Shown here: positions 55,549-64,000 of the stretch, one piece after another
How positions within the stretch are numbered: position 1 is the stretch's first letter
How the letters are laid out: every line of letters begins with the position of its first letter
DNA from: DATNBU01 sp964476185
GTDB taxonomy: Bacteria; Desulfobacterota; Binatia; UBA1149; CAITLU01
Assembly (NCBI GenBank): GCA_964476185.1
Contig: CAYYZO010000011.1
Span: forward strand, 7,385-71,384
Reading direction: 5' to 3'
Length of the DNA: 64,000 nucleotides
Program-made: the position numbers and the translations under genes
The notes under the pieces: generated by a model
Databases searched by the model: none
Told to the model about the DNA's origin: nothing
Seen by the model: the letters and a program-made list of their open reading frames with translations, nothing else

Positions 55549-55573
55549 CGGCGGGCCCGGTCCGGGCCCGCCG
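55549..55573 (+). terminator. second hairpin before the radical SAM gene
   Basis: CGGCGGGCCC pairs with GGGCCCGCCG around GGTCC, then GGTTTCCC. It probably backs up the preceding terminator, and it lies only 40 bp before the radical SAM start, so it must be bypassed or follow the promoter. Confidence 0.5.
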
Positions 55574-55612
55574 GTTTCCCCCGGGTGCCCAGCGCCTCTA
55601 TCATCGCGCGCC

Positions 55613-57340
55613 TTGGCCCGCCCCGGTGAAAGACTCCTGTTCCGTCCGAACGCGTCCGGCCCCGTGTCGGTCTGCCTCGCGTACCCGAACACGTGGGCCG
55701 TCGGCATGGCGAACCTCGGGTTCCAGGCCGTCTACCGCATCCTCGCGACGACGCCCGGCGTGGTCTGCGAGCGCGTCTTCCTCTCCGACGACGGCTCCCG
55801 GCCGAAGACCGAGGAGAGCGGCCGCTCGCCGTCGGAGTTCGACATCCTCGCGTTCTCGCTGTCGTTCGAGAGCGACTATCCGAACATCGTGCGGATCCTC
55901 GACTCGGCGGGCATCCCGGCGCGCGCGGCCGACCGCAGGGGCGATGCGCGCGGATGGCCGCTGCTCCTCGCCGGCGGCCCCGCGACGTTCCTCAACCCGG
56001 AGCCGGTCGCGCCGTTCTTCGACCTCTTCCTGATCGGCGAAGGCGAGGAGATGGTCGCCGAAGCGTTCGCCGGCGCCGAGTCCTGGACCGGCGCTTCCCG
56101 CGAGCGCATCCTCGACGAGTTGTCGTCGGTCGAAGGCGCGTACCGCCCCGACTTCCACGAGGAGGTCTACGACGACCGCGACCTCGTCGGGCGTAGCACG
56201 GCCGCCGGCGTCTCGCCGGTCGTCCGGCGCCGGTACGTCGAGAACCTCGACCGCTTCCCGACGGCGACGTCCGTCGTCGCGCCGGGTTCGGTCTTCGGCG
56301 ACTACTACCTTGTCGAGGCCAGTCGCGGGTGCGAGTGGGGATGCCGATTCTGCGCGGCGGGGTTCATGTACCGCCCGGTGCGTCACCGCAGCGCCGAGTC
56401 GCTGACGGCGCAGGCGCTCGAAGGACTGCCGAACTCGGCGGCGTCGACCGTCGGCCTGGTGGGCGCCGAGATGGCGAGTCATCCCGGCATCGCCTCCACC
56501 TGCGAACGCATCGCCGGCGCCGGCGGCCGTCCGTCGCCTTCGTCGCTGAAGGCGGACCAGATCAGCCCGCGCCTCGCGAAGGTGCTGGCGTCGCAGGGGA
56601 CGAAATCGGTGACCGTCGCGCCGGAGGCGGGCTCCGAGCGCATGCGGCGGGTGATCAACAAGAACCTCTCCGAGACCGAGATCCTGCGCGCGGCCGAGTT
56701 GATGGCCGGCGACGGCGTCGATTCGATGAAGCTCTACTTCATGTGCGCGCTTCCGACCGAGACCGAGGCCGACCTCGACGGCATCTGCGATCTCGCCGCG
56801 AAGATCCGCGACCGCATGATGAGCCACGGCCGCAAGCGCGGCCGCGTCGGGCGAATCACGGTGTCGCTCAACCCGTTCGTGCCGAAGCCGTGGACGCCGC
56901 TGCAGTGGGACCCGATGGTCCCGGTCGGGGTCGCGCAGGCGAAGATCGCGTACATCCGTCGCAAGGTCGGCCGCATGCCGAACGTCGACCTCGACGCGGA
57001 CTCGCCGCGCGAGGCGTACCTGCAGACGCTGCTGAGCCGCGGGGATCGCCGCGTGGCCGCGGTGATCGAGGCGCTCGCGCGCAGCGAACGCGGGTGGTGG
57101 CAGGAACTCGGCGAGCTCCGGCGCGGCGAACGCGCGCCGGCGTCGCCGTCCGCTGGCCCGGTCCTCGACATCGACCGGTTCGTGCACCGCGAGTACCCGG
57201 AGCACGCGCTGTTCCCCTGGGACTTCATCGATCATCACATCGACCGCTCGTACCTGTGGGTCGAACGCCGCCGGGCCCACGCCGAGCGCGAGACGGAGCC
57301 GTGCGACGTGGCGAGCTGCCACAGCTGCGGCGCCTGCTGA
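55613..57340 (+). CDS. radical SAM protein with B12-binding-like N-terminal region
   Basis: A 575-residue protein. The first 200 residues resemble the cobalamin-binding-type region of the TIGR03960-like family (VCLAYPNTWAVGMANLGFQAVYRIL, LLLAGGPATFLNPEP). The radical SAM core follows: CEWGCRFC (about 240) is the C-x3-C-x2-C [4Fe-4S] motif, then LVGAEMASHPG and VAPEAGSERMRRVINKNL. The C-terminus CDVASCHSCGAC may bind a second metal. The full-length family often has an additional DUF2344 part, absent here. Substrate unknown. TTG start without Shine-Dalgarno, so the exact start is uncertain. Confidence 0.85.
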   Translation: MARPGERLLFRPNASGPVSVCLAYPNTWAVGMANLGFQAVYRILATTPGVVCERVFLSDDGSRPKTEESGRSPSEFDILAFSLSFESDYPNIVRILDSAGIPARAADRRGDARGWPLLLAGGPATFLNPEPVAPFFDLFLIGEGEEMVAEAFAGAESWTGASRERILDELSSVEGAYRPDFHEEVYDDRDLVGRSTAAGVSPVVRRRYVENLDRFPTATSVVAPGSVFGDYYLVEASRGCEWGCRFCAAGFMYRPVRHRSAESLTAQALEGLPNSAASTVGLVGAEMASHPGIASTCERIAGAGGRPSPSSLKADQISPRLAKVLASQGTKSVTVAPEAGSERMRRVINKNLSETEILRAAELMAGDGVDSMKLYFMCALPTETEADLDGICDLAAKIRDRMMSHGRKRGRVGRITVSLNPFVPKPWTPLQWDPMVPVGVAQAKIAYIRRKVGRMPNVDLDADSPREAYLQTLLSRGDRRVAAVIEALARSERGWWQELGELRRGERAPASPSAGPVLDIDRFVHREYPEHALFPWDFIDHHIDRSYLWVERRRAHAERETEPCDVASCHSCGAC

Positions 57341-57392
57341 GGCACGCCCGCGTACTCCGGCCGGGCTTCCAATGGATCAGGAGCGGAAAATC

Positions 57393-57785
57393 ATGGATGT
57401 CGTCGGAATCGGGATCGACGCGGTCTCGGTCGCTCGCATGCGGCGCGCGATCGACCCGGCCTTTCACGGGCGTCGTTTTCGGGAGCGCGTGTTTACGGAG
57501 CACGAGCGTCGCACCTGCGAGGCGCGGCGCGATCCGGCCGAAGGGTTCGCCGCCCGGTTCGCCGCGAAGGAAGCGGTCATGAAAGCGCTCGGCGCGGACG
57601 GCATCGCGTTCGCGTTCCGCGAGATCGAGGTGGTTCGCGCGGCGACGGGCGCTCCCGGCATCGTGCTGCACGGCCGCGTGGCCGAGCGCGCCGAATCCCT
57701 CGGCGCCGGCCGCATCCTGGTCTCGCTGACGCACGCCGAGCCGCTCGCGCTCGCGTCGGTGATCGTCGAGCGGAGGTCGGCATGA
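57393..57785 (+). CDS. acpS: holo-[acyl-carrier-protein] synthase AcpS
   Basis: A 130-residue 4'-phosphopantetheinyl transferase that loads the prosthetic arm from CoA onto acyl carrier protein. It has VGIGIDAVSVARMRRAI (Mg-binding Asp) and FAARFAAKEAVMKALG (Glu, Lys). Length is normal. ATG 57393 is preferred over 57372 because GGAG sits nine bases before it and the family starts MxxxGIGID. It overlaps the next gene by ATGA. Confidence 0.93.
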   Translation: MDVVGIGIDAVSVARMRRAIDPAFHGRRFRERVFTEHERRTCEARRDPAEGFAARFAAKEAVMKALGADGIAFAFREIEVVRAATGAPGIVLHGRVAERAESLGAGRILVSLTHAEPLALASVIVERRSA

Positions 57786-59086
57786 GCCTCCGGCTGGAGC
57801 CGCGCTCCCCGTTGCGCGTCAGCTGCGACAGCCTCGTGGCGCTCGGCGCGAAGACGCTCTCGGGCTGCACGATCTTCGCGAAGAACTCGGACCGGCCGGC
57901 CGCCGAGTGCCAGCCGCTCGCGCAGGCCGCCGCGGCGACCTGGCCGGCCGGCGCGAAGGTCCGCTGCCAGTACGTCGAGATCGACCAGGCGCCGGCCACG
58001 TATGCGTTCGTCGGCGCGCGTCCCTCGTGGCTCTGGGGGCTCGAGCACGGCGTCAACGAGAAGGGCGTCGCGATCGGCAACCACACGATCTTCACGCGCG
58101 ATCCAGCCGCGGACACGGGGCTGCTCGGCATGGACCTCGTCCGGCTCGGCCTCGAGCGCGCGGCGACGGCGGACGCCGCGGTCGGCGTCCTCGTCGAGCT
58201 GCTCGAGCAGCACGGCCAGGGCGGTTCCGGGTACGCGGACACGTCGTGGCCGTACAACAATTCGTTCCTCGTCGCGGACGCGCGCGAGGCGTTCCTGCTC
58301 GAGGCGTCGTCGTCGCGGTGGGCGCTCAAGCGCTGCACGGACGGCGGGCTCGCGGCCAGCAACCACGCGTCGATCGGGACGGACTGGGATCGCCTCGGGC
58401 ACGACACGATCGAGCACGCGGTCGCGCACGACTGGTGGCCGGAGCCGACCGGCGTGCGCTTCGACTTCGCGCGCGCGTACCGCAGCACGGACGTCGCGCC
58501 GCCGGTGATCTCCTCGGGACGCTACGGCACGACCTGCTCCGCGCTGGCCTCCGGCCGTCTCGACGTCGAGCGCGTCCAGCGCGTGCTGCGCGACCATTAC
58601 GACGGCGGCGACGTGCACGTTCCCGGGGCGTCGCCGGCCGAGGAGCGCTACTTCAGCGTCTGCATGCACGCCGACCCGGTGGGAACCACGACCGCGTCGA
58701 TGGTCGTCGAGCTCGCCGGCGACCCTTCGAAGCCGCTGCTCGCGTGGATGGCGCTCGGCAGCCCGTGCGTGTCGACGTACCTGCCCGCGTTCGTCGACAT
58801 TCCCCTCCCGGCGGACCTCACCGACGCCGGCCCGTCGGGCGCCTGGCATCGCTTCAAGGCGCTGCTGACCGAGGTCGAGCGGGGCTTCGTGCGGAGAGGC
58901 CGCTACGTCCGCGAGTCCTGGAGCGCGTTCGAGGCCGAGACGATCGCCGATGCGGCCGCCGTGCTCGGCCGCCTGCCGGCCTCGCCGTCCGAACGCCGCG
59001 AAGCGCAGCGCTCTCTCGTCGAGCGCTCCTGGCAGCGGGCTTCTTCGGCGCTGGCCACGCTCACCGAACGGGTACGCCAGTTGTAG
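57782..59086 (+). CDS. secernin / C69-family-like hydrolase
   Basis: A 434-residue protein resembling secernins and the U34/C69 dipeptidase group of N-terminal nucleophile hydrolases. Cys15 in SCDSLVALGAKTLSGCTIFAKNSDRP is the likely nucleophile exposed by removal of a short propeptide; KNSDRP is typical. WLWGLEHGVNEKGVAIGNHTIF and GGSGYADTSWPYNNSFLVADA follow the family pattern. Substrate unknown. It overlaps acpS by 4 bp, so it is translated from the same message. Its stop is 23 bp before a scaffold gap. Confidence 0.85.
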   Translation: MSLRLEPRSPLRVSCDSLVALGAKTLSGCTIFAKNSDRPAAECQPLAQAAAATWPAGAKVRCQYVEIDQAPATYAFVGARPSWLWGLEHGVNEKGVAIGNHTIFTRDPAADTGLLGMDLVRLGLERAATADAAVGVLVELLEQHGQGGSGYADTSWPYNNSFLVADAREAFLLEASSSRWALKRCTDGGLAASNHASIGTDWDRLGHDTIEHAVAHDWWPEPTGVRFDFARAYRSTDVAPPVISSGRYGTTCSALASGRLDVERVQRVLRDHYDGGDVHVPGASPAEERYFSVCMHADPVGTTTASMVVELAGDPSKPLLAWMALGSPCVSTYLPAFVDIPLPADLTDAGPSGAWHRFKALLTEVERGFVRRGRYVRESWSAFEAETIADAAAVLGRLPASPSERREAQRSLVERSWQRASSALATLTERVRQL

Positions 59087-59109
59087 CAGCGCCGCCGGGC
59101 ATGGCCGGG

Positions 59110-59209
59110 NNNNNNNNNNNNNNNNNNNNNNNNNNNNNNNNNNNNNNNNNNNNNNNNNNNNNNNNNNNNNNNNNNNNNNNNNNNNNNNNNNNNNNNNNNN
59201 NNNNNNNNN
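59110..59209. other. assembly gap of 100 N
   Basis: Unlike the first gap, the flanking sequences are not duplicated. Missing DNA between the secernin gene and the ArsA-like gene is therefore of unknown length, and a short gene could be hidden here. Confidence 0.8.
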
Positions 59210-59255
59210 CCCGGTGCGTCGGCGCAGCCCGCGCACCCACGAATAGTCCCTCCGT

Positions 59256-60422
59256 TCAGTCGCCGAGCGCTCGCGCGAGCGCGGCAACGTCGTCCAGCGA
59301 CGAGACGTCGAGCTCGCGCGAGGCCAGCTCGACCACCGGCGGGTCGCCGGGACCGGACAGTTCGCGGCGCAGCGTCGCGACCGCCGCGGCCTCGAGCCGG
59401 CGCAAGGCGTCCATGTCGTCTTCCATGCGGCGCACGACCTCGAGCAGGGCCGCCGGCAGCGGTTGCCCGGCCGGCATCCCTTCGGTCGCGCCGTCGGCAG
59501 GGCCGGCTGCCGACGCTTCGTCCAGGGCGCGTGGGCTTCGCACCGTCGGGACCGGCGTCCTGCGATTCACGACGACGGCGGCGACCTCGATCCCCATCGC
59601 CGCGAGCCCGCGCAGGAACGCGAGCGCGTCGGCGACGTCGTGCGGGCGGGGCCGCGTGACCAGCAGGAACGCGGTATCGCGCGAGCGCAGCCGTGCGTCG
59701 ATGTCGCGCGCTCGACGCTCGAGTCCTCCGGCCAGTTCCTGCAGCAGCCCGGCGAACTCGGAGACGTCCTTCGCGAGCGTCGCGCCGGTGACGCGCTCGA
59801 GCGCGGCGACGACGAGCGACAGGGCCGTGCGCGCGAGCAGGCCTCCCGCACGAGCGACGATGCGCGCCGGGTCGGCGAGCAGCGAGAGCGCCCCGGTGTC
59901 GAGGAGCCCGGCGAGGCGATCGGGCGCGGAAAGCAACTCGGCCGCGTTCGCGGCGGGCGGCGTGTCGACGACGAGGCTGTCGTGCGCGCCGCCCTCGACG
60001 AGTTCGTGCAGGCGCTGGAACGCCATGTAGTTCTCGGTTCCGCCGAGTTGCTGCGAAACCGCGCGGTAGAGCGGGTGCGCGAGAAGCCGGCGGGCGATCT
60101 CGGGGGTCGGCGCGTGCTGCTCGACCATGCGGTCGAACGTGCTCGTGCAGTCGAGCCGCATCGCGGTCAGCGATCCTCCCCGGGCCGCCGACGGCGGCAA
60201 CGCGACCGTCCGCGGTTCGGCGTCGATCGCCTCGAGGCCGAGCGCGTCGCCGAGGCGCGGCGCGGGATCGATGGTCAGCACGGCGACGTCGTCGCCGTCC
60301 GTGGCGCGGCGCCAGGCGATCGCGGCCGAAAGCGACGTCTTGCCGACGCCGCCTTCGCCGACGAGGACGACGAGGCTTCGCGAGCGAAGCAGCGAGGCCA
60401 GCGAGACCGGGGAGCCGCTCAC
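59256..60422 (-). CDS. ArsA/Get3-like ATPase 2
   Basis: A 388-residue SIMIBI P-loop ATPase of the ArsA/Get3 family. The deviant Walker A is GEGGVGKTS (residues 18-26); TIDPAPRLGDALGL (switch-like Asp) and VVDTPPAANAAELL (Walker B/switch) follow. The C-terminal half is helical, with ATNR-like RPRPHDVADALAFL. No obvious metal-binding Cys triplet is seen, so arsenite transport is unlikely; a role in protein targeting or regulation is possible. GTG start with GGAGG upstream, overlapping the previous gene's stop by 4 bp. Confidence 0.85.
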   Translation of the reverse strand: MSGSPVSLASLLRSRSLVVLVGEGGVGKTSLSAAIAWRRATDGDDVAVLTIDPAPRLGDALGLEAIDAEPRTVALPPSAARGGSLTAMRLDCTSTFDRMVEQHAPTPEIARRLLAHPLYRAVSQQLGGTENYMAFQRLHELVEGGAHDSLVVDTPPAANAAELLSAPDRLAGLLDTGALSLLADPARIVARAGGLLARTALSLVVAALERVTGATLAKDVSEFAGLLQELAGGLERRARDIDARLRSRDTAFLLVTRPRPHDVADALAFLRGLAAMGIEVAAVVVNRRTPVPTVRSPRALDEASAAGPADGATEGMPAGQPLPAALLEVVRRMEDDMDALRRLEAAAVATLRRELSGPGDPPVVELASRELDVSSLDDVAALARALGD

Positions 60423-61261
60423 GCGGTTCCTCCGAGCGCATCCAGAAGGGCCGAGACGTCCTCGGGCGGCGGCTCGCCGGCCGAGAACGAGAACCGCAGT
60501 TTCTCGCACCGGCCCGCGTCCCGCTCGAGTCGCTCGACGAGCGCGGCCTGGCGGCAGTGGCGGCGCCAGTGCGTCGTCGCGTCGCTCGAGATCCCGCTGG
60601 CCGCGATGCGCTCACCGTCGCCGGCGCCGACGTAAGCCGGCCACAGCGCGTTGACGACGACGTGCGTCCTGCGGACGCCCGCGCGCCCGACGAGCCCGGC
60701 GAGAGAGTGCACCTCGGTGATCGCGAGCTCTTCGGGCGTCGCGACCAGCACGGCCGCGAACGACGATGGGTCCGCGAGCAGGTCGGCCGCGCGACGCGCC
60801 TCGCGCGCAACCGGGCCGAACGTCGCCAGCTCGAGCACGCGCGACGGCGCCGTGAGCATCGGCACGCTGTGCCCGGTCGCGGGAGCGTCGACCACCAGGA
60901 AGCCGCGCCGCCGCGCCGACTCCTCGGCGATCGCGCTGAGCGCGACGAGGTCGCGCAGGCCGGGCGCGGCGGCCGCCACCGCGGCGAACGTGCGGCTCTC
61001 GCCGAGCCGCCGCGCGACGAACCCGAGGCCGAGCACGCGCGTCAGGAAGGCCTGGAGGTCGCGGCGTTCGTCGAACGTCTTCGTGCGGACGGCCGACGGC
61101 GCTTCCCGCCGTCGGCCTCTCGACCCCTCGCGCGCCGCGGCCGGCATCTCGAACAGCAGCACGGGCGCGCCGCGCGACGCGGCCTCGCGAGCGAGCGCGG
61201 CCGCGACCGTCGACTTGCCGGTCCCGCCCTTGCCGGTCACGAACAGGACGCGCGCGCTCAC
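60419..61261 (-). CDS. ArsA/Get3-like ATPase 1
   Basis: A 280-residue partner of the following ATPase. The P-loop is GKGGTGKST (residues 10-18), with VVDAPATGHSVPML as the Walker B/switch II region; DERRDLQAFLTRVLGLGFVARRL and ELAITEVHSL are ArsA-family segments. It is shorter than ArsA halves. Two adjacent, overlapping ArsA-like genes mimic the two fused halves of ArsA, suggesting a heterodimer. GTG start with weak Shine-Dalgarno. The start at 61261 sits 159 bp from the divergent acyltransferase-like gene. Confidence 0.85.
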   Translation of the reverse strand: MSARVLFVTGKGGTGKSTVAAALAREAASRGAPVLLFEMPAAAREGSRGRRREAPSAVRTKTFDERRDLQAFLTRVLGLGFVARRLGESRTFAAVAAAAPGLRDLVALSAIAEESARRRGFLVVDAPATGHSVPMLTAPSRVLELATFGPVAREARRAADLLADPSSFAAVLVATPEELAITEVHSLAGLVGRAGVRRTHVVVNALWPAYVGAGDGERIAASGISSDATTHWRRHCRQAALVERLERDAGRCEKLRFSFSAGEPPPEDVSALLDALGGTA

Positions 61262-61419
61262 CCGACGCGTCTAGTACGCCCCGCGACGCCCGGCAACGGG
61301 GCGCGACCGTCGCTCTTCGGCGTTCCTGCTGCCCGGTGCGCCGTCGGGACGGGTCGGGTCGCGTCCCGGCCGTGCACAGCGCCGTTGCAAGACGCCGCGG
61401 GCAGTCCGATAAGGCGCGC

Positions 61420-62445
61420 GTGGGAACCGTCGAACAGGGCGCGTTCGCCGAGCGGCGCCACGCCGCGCGGCGGGAGGCGCCGCGCGCGGAGCAGCGCAGC
61501 GCGAGCGTCAGCGACATCTTCCTCGCCAGGCTCGGCGGCCTCGAGCGGCGCGTGCAGCAGGAGCTCGAGCGCTCCTCGGGGCGCAGCGGCCCGGCCGCAG
61601 CGTTCGCCCTCGACCTCGCGCGCGAGTTGCTGCGCGCCGGATCGTCGGTGGCGGGCGCCGCCGCGGGCGCCAGGGGAGTCGGGGGCGTCGTCGCATCGTG
61701 GTTCGCGGGCGCCCCGGTCGACGAACTGGGACTCGACGCGCGGCTCGTCGAGACCGTCCGTGAAGTCGTCCGCCCGCTCGCGCGCCGCTGGCTCGGCGTG
61801 CGCGAGTCGAGGAGCGCCGCGCTGCCCGCCACGGGAGGCGTGCTCGTGCTGATGAACCGGAGCGGCTGGCCGGTCCCCGTCGAGCCGCTCGTGCTGTCGG
61901 CCTTCCTTTGCGACGGCCGCGTCGGCGACCGGCGCCTCGTCGTGCTGTGGGACCGCGAACCGGCGGAATGGCCGTTCGCCAGCGATCTCCTTCGTCGCCT
62001 CGGCATCGTTGCGGCAACGGCCGCGAACGCCGCGGCGCTGCTCGAGCGCGGCGCCGTCGTCCTGGCGTTCCCGGAGGGGGACGCTGCCGCGAGCAAGACC
62101 TACGACCGTCGCTACCGGCTCGCCCGTTTCGACGCCGCCGACGTCATCGACGCCGCGCTCGCGGCGGGCGCGCGGATCGTCCCGGCTGCCGTCGTCGGCA
62201 ACGAGGAGAGCTGGCCGATCCTCGGAAGCCTCGGTCCGGCGCCGCTGACGGCGCAGTTCCCGTTGCTCGGACCGCTCGGGCTGTTGCCGCTGCCCGTCTC
62301 GTGGACCGTGCGGCTCGGCGCGAGCATCGAATACGCGCAGGCGGCCGCGCCCCCGGCCGGCGGCCTCGCCGATGTCGTGAGGGCGCGCATGCAGGCGCTG
62401 CTCGGCGAGCTGCTGGCGGAGCGCGAATCGATCGTCGGCGGCTGA
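61420..62445 (+). CDS. acyltransferase-fold protein lacking the catalytic HX4D motif
   Basis: A 341-residue protein of the phospholipid/glycerol acyltransferase (PlsC-like) fold. VVLAFPEGDAA (the FPEG glycerol-phosphate-binding motif) and RIVPAAVVGNEESWPIL fit the family, and the segment order is right. The position of the catalytic NHSGxxPxD box reads MNRSGWPVPVE: His is Arg, and the Asp is missing. It is probably not an active acyltransferase, or uses another chemistry. GTG 61420 is favoured by AAGG five bases upstream; an upstream GTG at 61336 would add 28 Arg-rich residues. Confidence 0.75.
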   Translation: MGTVEQGAFAERRHAARREAPRAEQRSASVSDIFLARLGGLERRVQQELERSSGRSGPAAAFALDLARELLRAGSSVAGAAAGARGVGGVVASWFAGAPVDELGLDARLVETVREVVRPLARRWLGVRESRSAALPATGGVLVLMNRSGWPVPVEPLVLSAFLCDGRVGDRRLVVLWDREPAEWPFASDLLRRLGIVAATAANAAALLERGAVVLAFPEGDAAASKTYDRRYRLARFDAADVIDAALAAGARIVPAAVVGNEESWPILGSLGPAPLTAQFPLLGPLGLLPLPVSWTVRLGASIEYAQAAAPPAGGLADVVRARMQALLGELLAERESIVGG

Positions 62446-62581
62446 ACCCGCTCCGTCGCGCTTCGCGAGTGGTCCCTTCGTTGGAAGGGAATCCTTCCGG
62501 CCCTCGACAGGATCGGGTCCGCGTCGCTTCAGGGAACGGAAACGTTTGTGCTAACTATCGGGCGCCGCCGTTCCCCCGGGG
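62446..62581. other. intergenic stretch before the third gap
   Basis: No coding frame is supported between the acyltransferase-like stop and the gap. TTGGAAGGGAATCCTTCC (62480-62497) is a short near-palindrome. A promoter for the repeat protein could be here or in the gap. Confidence 0.4.
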
Positions 62582-62681
62582 NNNNNNNNNNNNNNNNNNN
62601 NNNNNNNNNNNNNNNNNNNNNNNNNNNNNNNNNNNNNNNNNNNNNNNNNNNNNNNNNNNNNNNNNNNNNNNNNNNNNNNNN
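62582..62681. other. assembly gap of 100 N
   Basis: It separates non-coding DNA from an open frame already inside a repetitive gene, so the start of that gene, with its signal peptide, is missing. Repetition of the gene is a likely reason for the break. The flanks are not duplicated. Confidence 0.8.
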
Positions 62682-64000
62682 TGCTGCGTGATGAGCGGGG
62701 CATCGGCGGGCCGCTGCCTGTTCGCGACGACCGCCACGGTCTGCCGGCCGGCGGTCAGCGGCTTCTGCGACATCGCGGAGACCTGCACCGGCTCGAGCAG
62801 CGCCTGTCCCGCCGACGCCGTGCAGCCGTCCACGGTGCCGTGCCGCGCGTCCGCCGGGCTCTGCGACGCGGCCGAGTCCTGCACCGGGACGTCGAATTCC
62901 TGCCCGGCCAACGCGTTCGCGCCGACCACGACGCCCTGCCGGGCCTCGACCGCCGTGTGCGACGCCGTCGAGTACTGCGTGGGAACGGCCAACTCGTGTC
63001 CCGCCAACGGCTTCGAGCCGACCACGACCGTCTGCCGCGCGGCCGCGTCCCAGTGCGATGTCGCGGAGCGCTGCACGGGCACCGCGAACGCCTGTCCGGC
63101 GGACGCGTTCGCCGCGGCGAGCACCCCGTGCGGCTCCGGCTCCGACACGATCTGCGACGATCCCGACACCTGCAACGGAAGCGGGACCTGCCTGCCGAAC
63201 TTCGCGTCCGCGAGCGTCGTCTGCCGCGCGGATGCAGGACAGTGCGACGTGGCGGAGACCTGTGACGGCGCCGGGGGGTGCCCCGCCGACGGCTTCGAGC
63301 CGTCCGGGACGTCGTGCGGCAATCCGTCCAGCACGATCTGCGACGCGGCCGACACCTGCGACGGCAGCGGAGTCTGCCAGACGAACAACCAGCCGGACGG
63401 CACCTTGTGCCGCGCCGACTCCGGCGAGTGCGACGTCGCCGAGACCTGTCTCTCGGGTGCGTGCCCGGCCGACGGTTTCGAGCCGTTCGGCGTCTCGTGC
63501 GGCGATCCGTCGGTGACGATCTGCGACGGCGCCGATCGCTGCGACGGCAGCGGCGCCTGCGACCCGAACCACGAACCGGGGACGACTCTCTGCCGCGGCG
63601 ACGCCGGGGAGTGCGATGTCGAAGAGTACTGCGACGGCGCGGGCGCGTGTCCGGGCGATGGATTCGAGCCGCTCGGCACCTCGTGCGGCGATCCGTCGGT
63701 GAGCATTTGCGATGCCGCCGACACCTGCGACGGAAGCGGCTCCTGCGAACCGAATCCTGCGCCCGCGAGCGTCGTCTGCCGCGCCGACGCGGGGCAGTGC
63801 GACGTCGAAGAGTACTGCGACGGCGCGGGCGCGTGTCCGGGCGATGACTTCGAGCCGCTCGGCGCCTCGTGCGGGAATCCTTCGTCGACGATCTGCGACG
63901 CCGCCGACACCTGCGACGGCTCCGGCAACTGCCAGGTGAACAACCAGCCGGACGGGACGCTGTGCCGCGACGACGCGGGCGAGTGCGACGTCGCGGAGAC
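62682..64000 (+). CDS. partial cysteine-rich protein of tandem disintegrin-like repeats
   Basis: An uninterrupted 439-codon frame, open at both ends (start lost in the gap, stop beyond the window). It is built of tandem repeats. Three short units of about 32 residues come first (pattern CRxxxxxCDxxExCxGxxxxCPAxxFxP), then five long units of about 62 residues that add xGxSCGxPSxTICDxADTCDGSGxC. The CR-x4-CD-V-x-E-x-C-x-G-x-CP-x-D pattern is that of eukaryotic disintegrin domains (ADAM and snake venom), which some environmental bacteria also carry. Probably secreted or surface exposed, heavily disulfide-bonded. Other frames over this region on both strands are GC-driven shadows. Confidence 0.85.

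Noticed and set aside
59087..59255. The second gap as a duplicated-end artefact like the first
   Set aside because: The sequences before 59110 and after 59209 share no duplicated stretch, so real sequence may be missing.
62555..63943. Long open frame on the minus strand opposite the disintegrin-like repeats
   Set aside because: It is a mirror of the repeat periodicity and GC bias; the plus frame has the cysteine pattern and continues without stops. The minus product has no recognisable family and would run through the N gap.

Overview
The window is GC-rich bacterial DNA from a draft or metagenome scaffold: it has three runs of exactly 100 N (14423-14522, 59110-59209, 62582-62681). The gene set points to a diderm, deltaproteobacteria-like lineage (Binatota, Myxococcota or Desulfobacterota type). 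The clues are a meso-diaminopimelate-type MurE, M16 and M23 secreted peptidases, and several very cysteine-rich secreted proteins with DUF4215, thrombospondin-3, dockerin-like or disintegrin-like repeats. The exact phylum cannot be fixed from sequence alone.

Layout. 1-7.9 kb: a MerR-like/vWA gene pair, an SDR oxidoreductase, a GFA-family protein, two secreted proteins (one a large M23-type protein) and a small HEWGH membrane protein. 7.9-10.6 kb: an accessory patch with an orphan gene that has its own structured leader and terminator, tRNA-Phe, and a HepT/MntA toxin-antitoxin pair. 10.6-19 kb: gshB, rsmE, prmA (with an unusual insertion), an apparent Ogt-AlkA DNA-repair fusion broken by a false assembly gap, a glycerophosphodiesterase and an M16 peptidase. 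19.2-25.4 kb: cvpA-dnaG-rpoD, tRNA-Ile2(CAU), a coiled-coil zinc-ribbon protein and a glutathione transferase. 25.8-30 kb: a membrane protein that may be a glycosyltransferase, and a cysteine-rich secreted protein. 30.2-49.3 kb: RNase P RNA, then a complete dcw cluster (mraZ, rsmH, ftsL, ftsI, murE, murF, mraY, murD, ftsW, murG, murC, murB, ftsQ, ftsA, ftsZ) ending in a classical terminator. 49.4-55.5 kb: a CopD-like membrane protein with an Hsp70 paralogue, and two ammonium transporter genes, each behind a sigma-54-type -24/-12 promoter. 55.6-62.4 kb: radical SAM protein, acpS, secernin-like hydrolase, two ArsA-like ATPases and an acyltransferase-like protein without catalytic residues. From 62.7 kb to the window end runs an open frame of disintegrin-like repeats.

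Genes that work together: the dcw cluster makes lipid II precursors and the divisome, with a four-box MraZ operator in front of mraZ. cvpA-dnaG-rpoD form a replication/transcription unit. The amt pair is probably nitrogen regulated. A family of long imperfect palindromic repeats (five copies seen) lies only between genes, including at two dcw junctions and directly against a tRNA. The most notable observations are this repeat family, the Ogt-AlkA fusion, the Shine-Dalgarno-masking leader of the orphan gene, the sigma-54 amt promoters and the disintegrin-like repeat protein.
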